From Candidatus Planktophila sp. (lineage in GTDB: Bacteria > Actinomycetota > Actinomycetes > Nanopelagicales > Nanopelagicaceae), in NCBI GenBank assembly GCA_030832135.1, contig JAURJS010000047.1:1-12401 (forward strand): a stretch of DNA of 12,401 bases. Reading direction: 5' to 3'. Under the pieces are notes generated by a model, which saw only the letters and a list, made by a program, of their open reading frames with translations, was not told the origin of the DNA and made no database searches. Position 1 is the first letter of the stretch. The number at the start of each line of letters is the position of its first letter. Both the position numbers and the translations under genes were made by a program. Below, piece by piece: positions 8,193 to 12,401 of this stretch.

Positions 8193-8356
8193 TTACAAAC
8201 CTCACTTCATTTGAGTAAACCGCTGAATAAACACGGTAGAAACTACGAAAACTCGCCGTTGAGATGGGAGTAAGGTCGCAAATGGGCGTTACAGAAGGTG
8301 GTGTGTCGGGTTAATGGGGTGCAACAAAAAGGCGAGAAATGTTTCAGATGTGTTAC
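8193..8356 (-). promoter_or_regulatory. ftsY-amtB spacer: presumed promoter of the nitrogen cassette
   Basis: These 164 bp separate the smc-ftsY pair from amtB-glnK-glnD. They contain a GlnR-like half box at the upstream end, a second isolated GTAAC (8288-8292), a small inverted repeat GTAG-TTT-CTAC, and the amtB ribosome site. A T-run (TTTTT, about 8326-8330) follows the GlnR-like box, but no stem strong enough for a terminator precedes it. A reliable -35/-10 pair was not found. Confidence 0.5.
8341..8356 (-). promoter_or_regulatory. GlnR-like half box GTAAC-n6-GAAAC upstream of amtB
   Basis: The minus strand reads GTAAC ACATCT GAAAC, an exact match to the a-half of the actinobacterial GlnR consensus (gTnAC-n6-GaAAC). 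It begins at the base after the ftsY stop. The second half-box (GtnAC-n6-GAAAc) is not recognisable at the expected spacing. amtB-glnK-glnD is a classical GlnR target in Streptomyces, which strengthens the call. Confidence 0.45.
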
Positions 8357-9193
8357 TTAGGCGAAGAGCCCATCGAGGTACCTCTGGCTATCAAAGGGGG
8401 CAAAATCCTCGATTGCCTCACCGGTGCCGATAAATTTGATCGGCAGATCGAGCTGATCCTCAATCGACAAGGCGACTCCTCCGCGCGCTGAGCCATCGAG
8501 CTTGGTAACAATCAGCCCCGTCACCTCAACTGCCTCGCTGAAGAGCTTGGCCTGTATCAAGCCATTCTGGCCAGTTGTGCCATCAATAACCAGGAGCACC
8601 TCTGAGACCGGGCGCATCTTCTCAACGACGCGTTTAATCTTGCCGAGCTCTGCCATCAGATCGCTCTTTGTGTGAAGGCGACCTGCGGTATCAATGAGCG
8701 CATACTCGCTGGAGTTCTCCACCGCGCTCTTTACCGTATCGAAGGCTACCGATGCTGGCTCGCCCTCATGTTTTCCGGTAATCACAGGAACTCCAATTCG
8801 AGCGCCCCAGGTAGAGAGTTGTTCCACTGCTGCAGCACGAAAGGTATCAGCAGCTCCCAGAGTTAGGTTCTGTGAACTTTTCTTTAAGTGATGGGCAAGC
8901 TTTGCCGCAGATGTTGTCTTTCCAACGCCATTGACACCAACGATAAGAATGACAGTTGGCGAAGAGCCTTGGGCAAGCTCACGGCTCTTCTGTGAGAGAT
9001 GCTGGGAAAGGATTTCGCGCAAAGCGCCCTCCGCATCATCGCCCTTAATCTTCTTCGCCTCTGCAATCACTTTCTCAGTTAATACAGGACCGAGATCTGC
9101 CGCCAAAAGTTCTGAGGAGAGTTCATCCCAATCGAGAGCTGATGCGCTTGATTCGCCTTTGATTTTTGCAACAAAGCGCGAGAAGAGACCCAT
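8357..9193 (-). CDS. ftsY: FtsY, signal recognition particle receptor GTPase
   Basis: Membrane-associated GTPase that receives Ffh-ribosome complexes and hands them to SecYEG. At 278 residues it is a short NG-only form without the acidic A domain of E. coli FtsY. The N-terminus MGLFSRFVAKIKG is a probable amphipathic lipid-binding helix. G-domain motifs are P-loop GVNGVGKTT (86-94), the AADTFRAAAVEQL insertion-box region (114-126), DTAGR (168-172), TKLDG (230-234), GTGE (256-259) and the closing DFAPFD (263-268). DTFRAAA and the compact N-terminus distinguish it from Ffh. The ATG lies 16 bp after the smc stop. The only Shine-Dalgarno-like run, AAAGG, overlaps the smc stop 13 bases upstream, so translation is likely coupled to smc. 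Confidence 0.97.
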   Translation of the reverse strand: MGLFSRFVAKIKGESSASALDWDELSSELLAADLGPVLTEKVIAEAKKIKGDDAEGALREILSQHLSQKSRELAQGSSPTVILIVGVNGVGKTTSAAKLAHHLKKSSQNLTLGAADTFRAAAVEQLSTWGARIGVPVITGKHEGEPASVAFDTVKSAVENSSEYALIDTAGRLHTKSDLMAELGKIKRVVEKMRPVSEVLLVIDGTTGQNGLIQAKLFSEAVEVTGLIVTKLDGSARGGVALSIEDQLDLPIKFIGTGEAIEDFAPFDSQRYLDGLFA

Positions 9194-9209
9194 AAGGAGA
9201 ATTTAACCT

Positions 9210-12200
9210 TTAAGCGTCGGCAGATTCGCGCAGACGCTGTGAGATTACTTCTGTAACGCCATCACCGCGCATTGTCACGCCATAGAGCGCATCTGCGATC
9301 TCCATGGTGCGCTTCTGGTGTGTAATCACGATGAGCTGTGAACTCTCACGTAGCTCTTCCATAATTCCAAGGAGTCGACCAAGGTTGACATCATCGAGCG
9401 CAGCTTCAACCTCATCAAGAATATAGAACGGACTTGGTCGTGATTTAAAGATCGCAACGAGCATTGCAACTGCAGTCAGCGACTTCTCTCCACCTGAGAG
9501 AAGTGAGAGGCGCTTGACGCGCTTTCCTGGTGGACGAGCCTCAACATCAACACCGGTATTGAGAAGATCATCTGGGTTTGAGAGGAAGAGCTTTCCTTCT
9601 CCACCTGGGAAGAGGCGACCGAAGATATCCTTAAAGTGAGCGGCTACTTCGGTATATGCCTCCATAAAGACTTCCTGGACCTTGTCATCTACTTCCTTGA
9701 TGATGTCGAGGAGATCCTTCTTGGTGCGCTTCAAATCTTCTAGTTGCTCGGCAAGGAACTTCAAGCGCTCTTCAAGTGCGTTGTACTCTTCAAGTGCAAG
9801 TGGGTTGATCTTGCCAAGGAGATTGAGTGATCGCTCAGCTGATGCCAGACGCTTCTCTTGCTGATCGCGACGATAAGGGATGAGCTCTGTTGCGACAATC
9901 TCACCCTCATCAGTCTCGATAAAGGTAGGAACATCCTTATCTGGTCCATATTCGCCAACCAGCGTTGGGATATCAATTCCAAGTTCTTCCACTGCCTTAG
10001 TTTCAAGGGCTTCGATACGCATCCGCTGCTCAGCGCGTGCGATCTCATCGCGATGAACGCTTGTAGTTAACTGATCGAGCTCTGCTGTGAGTTCACGGCC
10101 GCGAGTACGAACTGTAAGCGTTTCGCTATCGCGATCATTACGTGAATTCTCTAGTCGCTGACGTTCAGCAGATGACTTTGCAATGGAGCGCTCAATGTGA
10201 ATAAGCGCCTCATAGGCAGCCTCTGCAATTGCCTGGGAGATAATCGCTCCACGTGCTCGAGCGCCACGGCGAGCAACAGCGCGCTCTGATGCTTCACGCT
10301 CTGCGTGAGCTGCATCTTTAAGGGCTTGAGCGCGAGCGGCAGTTGAGGTAACTCGCTCTTCAGAGGTGCGAAGTGCAAGACGTGACTCCATTTGTGTGGT
10401 GCGCGATACTGAAACTTCTTCACGTAAAAGCTCTGCCTTGGAACGATCTGGCTCTGCGATATCACCGCGCTGGCCCATCTGCGATTGTGCAATAGATAGT
10501 TCATTCTCATCGCGAGACTTTGCCGAGGATGCCTCTGCAATTGCCTGTGTGAGGCGATCTACTTCAGCCGATGCTGACTTCATGTTCTGTCCCGAGACGG
10601 CAAGTTGCTCGGTAAGGGCTGCAATACGGGCATCAGATTCATTAAGTTGTGAGAGCGCGATGTCGAAATCACTCTGCTTGCCATCGACGTCAGTGGCCGC
10701 TGTTGAAATCTCAAACTTGAGTCGATCGCATGTGCGAGTGAGCTCTTCGAGTTGGCTCTCTAGACCGTTGATGAGTGCCTGAATTTCAACGAGTGAATTT
10801 GAAGATGCAGATCCTCCGCGAGCACGGTGTGCTGTAATGACATCGCCATCGCGAGTAACAACTGTGAGCGACTTGTTTTCGCGCAAAATATTCTCGGCAT
10901 CGCGAGCGTTATCAACTACAACTGTGCTGCCAAGCAATTGAGCGAGCAGCTCAGATATCTCTGATGAACGCACATGCGAGAGGAGTGGTGTTAAGCCACT
11001 AGGAATATTAGAAGTTGATTGCACACCCGGCTGGTAGACAAGCACATCTGCCTGACCGAGATTCTCGCTGCGAAGTGTGGTGAGCGCTGTGACCGCTGCG
11101 CTGATATCGCGAACAACAACGGCATCTGCCAATGTTCCAAGAGCTGCTGCTGTCGCTGCCTCCCAGCCATTATCAATCTGGATTAGGGATGCGATGCTGC
11201 CGAGAAGATTGACTCCGCGAGAATCACGAACGAGAGCTGCTGCGCCATCTCGTGATTGCGAGGTGATGCGCATAGCCTCAAGCTTTGATTCAACGGCATT
11301 GCGTTCACGATCTGTAGCCCGCTCAGCATCAACTAAATCTGAGTGCTTCTTCTTTGCGGATTCAAGTGCGCTCTTTGCTACCTCAAATTGTGAATCAAGA
11401 CCGAGCTCACCAGCATCTGCGCCGGCAATCTCCATCTCAAATTGGCTATAGGCAGCCTTTGCTTGATCGACACGAGATTGAGCTTCGGTGCGAGCAGATG
11501 TAAGGCGTGTGATCTCTTCTGCATTCGCTTCAAGGCGCGCAGCGAGAGATTTAATATGACCTTCCTGGCGCGCAGTTCCTTCGCGCTGATCTGCAATCGC
11601 ACGGAGCGCTGCATCAATAGTGTCTTCTTCTGCCTTGAGCGCTGCTTCAAGTTCTGCAAGTTTTGTCGTTGCCTGCGTTAACGCAACTTCTGCCTGTGCT
11701 GACTCTTGGCGAAGGCGCGACTCCTCTTCTAGCAAAGCTGTGGCTTCTGCCTCGAGTGCATCGGGATCGCGTCCAGCAGAACGCGCCTCCTCTGCCTCTT
11801 CTGCAAGAAAGCGAGTGCGCTCTTGTGCGAGTGATTGAGTTGAACGGAATTTTTCACGGAGTCCACTGAGTGCGTAGAAGTACTCTTGCGCTGCAATCAG
11901 CATCGGTGTCTCAAAGGCTGCCTGTGCATCGAGCTCTTCTTCGCGCTTTCGTGCCTTATCAAGTTCAGCATCTACTCCAGCGCGTCGTTCGCGGAGCGCA
12001 TTCTCATCTGCAACTTCTGCATCGAGAGTCTTAGAGAACGAGATGTAATCATCAGCTAGGAGGCGAAGGCGTGCATCGCGCACATCTGCCTGAATTGTTG
12101 CCGCCTTCTTTGCCACTTCAGCTTGCTTACCCAATGGGCGCAACTGGCGGCGAAGTTCAACAGTGAGGTCGTTGACGCGAGCAAGGTTGGCCTGCATCGA

Positions 12201-12401
12201 ATCAAGCTTTCGTAGCGCCTTCTCTTTGCGCTTACGGTGCTTCAGAACTCCAGCTGCCTCTTCAATATATGCGCGGCGCTCTTCAGGAGTTGCCATCAAG
12301 ATTGCTTCAAGTTGTCCCTGACCGACGATGACGTGCATTTCACGGCCGATTCCAGAATCCGAGAGAAGTTCTTGGATATCAAGCAGGCGTGATGCTTCAC
12401 C
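9210..12401 (-). CDS. smc: SMC, chromosome segregation ATPase (5' end outside window)
   Basis: Long coiled-coil ATPase that with ScpA/ScpB loads on DNA and organises the chromosome. The frame is open to the right edge. The first visible residues, GEASRLLDIQELLSDSGIGRE, belong to the N-terminal head, so roughly 110 residues including Walker A are missing. Numbering from the internal Met at 12338: MHVIVGQGQLEAIL (1-14, Q-loop-side head region); Ala/Glu-rich coiled coil (about 35-370); hinge (about 370-515, GVNLLGSIASLI...GTLADAVVV...ITAHRARGGS); returning coiled coil (to about 880); and the C-terminal head with signature LSGGEKSLTA (947-956), Walker B FYILDE (971-976) and H-loop THQKR (His1007). 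The glycines, hinge and coil lengths argue for SMC rather than RecN or SbcC. scpA and scpB are not in this window. Confidence 0.97.
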   Translation of the reverse strand, partial: GEASRLLDIQELLSDSGIGREMHVIVGQGQLEAILMATPEERRAYIEEAAGVLKHRKRKEKALRKLDSMQANLARVNDLTVELRRQLRPLGKQAEVAKKAATIQADVRDARLRLLADDYISFSKTLDAEVADENALRERRAGVDAELDKARKREEELDAQAAFETPMLIAAQEYFYALSGLREKFRSTQSLAQERTRFLAEEAEEARSAGRDPDALEAEATALLEEESRLRQESAQAEVALTQATTKLAELEAALKAEEDTIDAALRAIADQREGTARQEGHIKSLAARLEANAEEITRLTSARTEAQSRVDQAKAAYSQFEMEIAGADAGELGLDSQFEVAKSALESAKKKHSDLVDAERATDRERNAVESKLEAMRITSQSRDGAAALVRDSRGVNLLGSIASLIQIDNGWEAATAAALGTLADAVVVRDISAAVTALTTLRSENLGQADVLVYQPGVQSTSNIPSGLTPLLSHVRSSEISELLAQLLGSTVVVDNARDAENILRENKSLTVVTRDGDVITAHRARGGSASSNSLVEIQALINGLESQLEELTRTCDRLKFEISTAATDVDGKQSDFDIALSQLNESDARIAALTEQLAVSGQNMKSASAEVDRLTQAIAEASSAKSRDENELSIAQSQMGQRGDIAEPDRSKAELLREEVSVSRTTQMESRLALRTSEERVTSTAARAQALKDAAHAEREASERAVARRGARARGAIISQAIAEAAYEALIHIERSIAKSSAERQRLENSRNDRDSETLTVRTRGRELTAELDQLTTSVHRDEIARAEQRMRIEALETKAVEELGIDIPTLVGEYGPDKDVPTFIETDEGEIVATELIPYRRDQQEKRLASAERSLNLLGKINPLALEEYNALEERLKFLAEQLEDLKRTKKDLLDIIKEVDDKVQEVFMEAYTEVAAHFKDIFGRLFPGGEGKLFLSNPDDLLNTGVDVEARPPGKRVKRLSLLSGGEKSLTAVAMLVAIFKSRPSPFYILDEVEAALDDVNLGRLLGIMEELRESSQLIVITHQKRTMEIADALYGVTMRGDGVTEVISQRLRESADA

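Noticed and set aside
8288..8292. Second GTAAC in the amtB spacer as another GlnR half box
   Set aside because: The sequence six bases downstream is TTGCG, not GAAAC, so a five-base match alone is expected by chance.
9482..9504. Perfect 9-bp inverted repeat with a 5-base loop inside smc
   Set aside because: It falls exactly on the codons of the invariant LLSGGEKS signature, so coding constraint explains it well enough.
10366..10782. 138-residue Ser/Arg-rich open frame on the plus strand
   Set aside because: Antisense to the SMC coiled coil; the composition mirrors its Ala/Glu-rich codons.

Overview
The window holds ten protein genes, all on the minus strand and almost without gaps. Read in the direction of transcription (right to left) they are smc (5' end outside the window), ftsY, amtB, glnB/glnK, glnD, ffh, rpsP, khpA, rimM, trmD and miaB (3' end outside the window). 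That is eleven reading frames, of which nine are complete. No RNA gene, mobile element, CRISPR array or integration signature was seen. No stretch longer than about 190 bases lacks a gene.

The gene order suggests an actinobacterium: smc-ftsY followed by amtB-PII-glnD, then ffh, rpsP, a KH protein, rimM and trmD, as I recall it from Streptomyces-type genomes. Base composition is only about 50% G+C by eye, low for the phylum, and spacers are very short. This fits a small-genome aquatic lineage such as the freshwater acI group (Nanopelagicales). That placement is inference; only the phylum is reasonably supported.

Layout: (1) 12401-9210 smc and 9193-8357 ftsY, 16 bp apart: chromosome organisation and the SRP receptor. 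(2) A 164-bp spacer, 8193-8356, that opens with a GlnR-type half box, then the nitrogen cassette amtB-glnB-glnD (8192-4239): ammonium channel, PII signal protein and PII-modifying enzyme/sensor. amtB and glnB overlap by ATGA. (3) ffh (4206-2755), the SRP GTPase that partners FtsY. (4) A 191-bp spacer with two small hairpins, then the translation operon rpsP-khpA-rimM-trmD-miaB (2563 to the left edge): a 30S protein, an RNA-binding KH protein, a 16S/30S maturation factor and two enzymes that both modify tRNA position 37.

This is essentially core housekeeping DNA. I did not find an undescribed multi-gene system. The items most worth a second look are regulatory or architectural: a near-perfect 32-bp inverted repeat in the first codons of glnD that contains a Shine-Dalgarno-like sequence, a possible leaderless promoter just before it, the GlnR-like site before amtB, the trmD-miaB junction, a 20-bp tandem duplication across the glnD stop codon, and a long acidic tail on ribosomal protein bS16.
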